NCBI RefSeq assembly: GCF_013347965.1
Contig: NZ_CP048810.1
Location: forward strand, 1,922,001-1,986,000
DNA length: 64,000 nucleotides
Direction of reading: 5' to 3'
Origin: Pseudomonas bijieensis
GTDB lineage: Bacteria > Pseudomonadota > Gammaproteobacteria > Pseudomonadales > Pseudomonadaceae
Positions 63,823 through 64,000 of this stretch are shown here, piece after piece. The first letter of the stretch is position 1, and every line of letters begins with the position of its first letter. The notes beneath the pieces are model-generated. The model ran no database searches, was not told the DNA's origin, and saw only the letters and a program-made list of their open reading frames with translations. Both the position numbers and the translations under genes were made by a program.

Positions 63823-64000
63823 TTAATCCCACAGCTGGATATCCTCCAGCGTCTGCGCCGGCAGATCCGGCAGCACGATGATCACCCCAGCGCGAAACGG
63901 TTGAGGCTCATCGGCTAGGCCTTGATTGGCGGCAAGCACAGCCTCCACCGTGCCATTCAGATGGCCGTAGTAGTGATGACAGACGGTGTCCAACAAATCC
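63823..64000 (-). CDS. phage tail protein gpX, partial
   Basis: The C-terminal 58 residues of a P2 gpX-like tail protein, cut by the window edge. They contain HYYGHLNGTVEAVLAANQGL and end DIQLWD. gpX carries a LysM-like fold and sits beside gpD in P2. The start lies to the right of the window. Confidence 0.85.
   Translation of the reverse strand, partial: DLLDTVCHHYYGHLNGTVEAVLAANQGLADEPQPFRAGVIIVLPDLPAQTLEDIQLWD

Overview
The window is a GC-rich chromosomal segment of a fluorescent-group Pseudomonas. The evidence is the gene order tig-clpP-clpX-lon-hupB-ppiD beside a tRNA-Arg/His/Leu cluster and folD, many Pseudomonas-type REP palindromes (GGGAGCGAGCCTGCTCGCGA and variants), and typical Pseudomonas small proteins. 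Species cannot be fixed from the sequence alone.

Layout. 0-9 kb: metabolic and hypothetical genes (cytochrome b561, a PLP-dependent deaminase/desulfhydrase, fadH, DUF3422, a membrane-anchored nitrilase-fold protein lacking catalytic residues, an AraC regulator, a 28-residue protein, a DUF2242 lipoprotein). 9-18.5 kb: the protein quality-control block read leftward (tRNAs, tig, clpP, clpX, lon, hupB, ppiD), with terminators, a strong hupB promoter and a folded element in the hupB 3' region. 18.7-38 kb: folD, pbpG, lipoproteins, TerC, transporters (SstT, NCS2 purine permease, MFS, ChrA), arylamine N-acetyltransferase, an exonuclease III family enzyme, a diguanylate cyclase, RNase T2 and ArsN2. 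38-49 kb: accessory loci including a HigBA-type toxin-antitoxin pair, HxlR/DoxX, a NepI-like exporter, an alcohol dehydrogenase with a divergent AraC regulator, a transporter plus double-domain racemase operon with a divergent LysR, and an RcnA/RcnR-type nickel/cobalt efflux pair with its probable operator. 49-53.2 kb: REP doublets, decayed small ORFs, an SOS-boxed two-gene DNA repair/modification operon (radical SAM plus partner), and a FicA/Fic pair whose Fic has lost the catalytic histidine.

At 54.12 kb the native dusA gene is interrupted after 25 codons; this is the left end of a mobile element that runs off the right edge. It opens with a frameshifted zinc-ribbon gene and an AT-rich pair, DUF3800 plus KAP-type P-loop NTPase, the best candidate for an undescribed (probably anti-phage) system. 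Next come umuDC and a divergent SRAP/HMCES gene sharing one LexA box, a Dam methylase, a degenerate tRNA-Leu-like gene, and leftward phage lysis and tail genes (Rz with embedded Rz1, GH19 endolysin, P2-like gpD and gpX). No integrase is visible; it should lie to the right.

Themes: SOS control appears twice with clear LexA boxes, and several enzymes look like pseudo-enzymes (nitrilase-like, C39-like, Fic, racemase N-domain).
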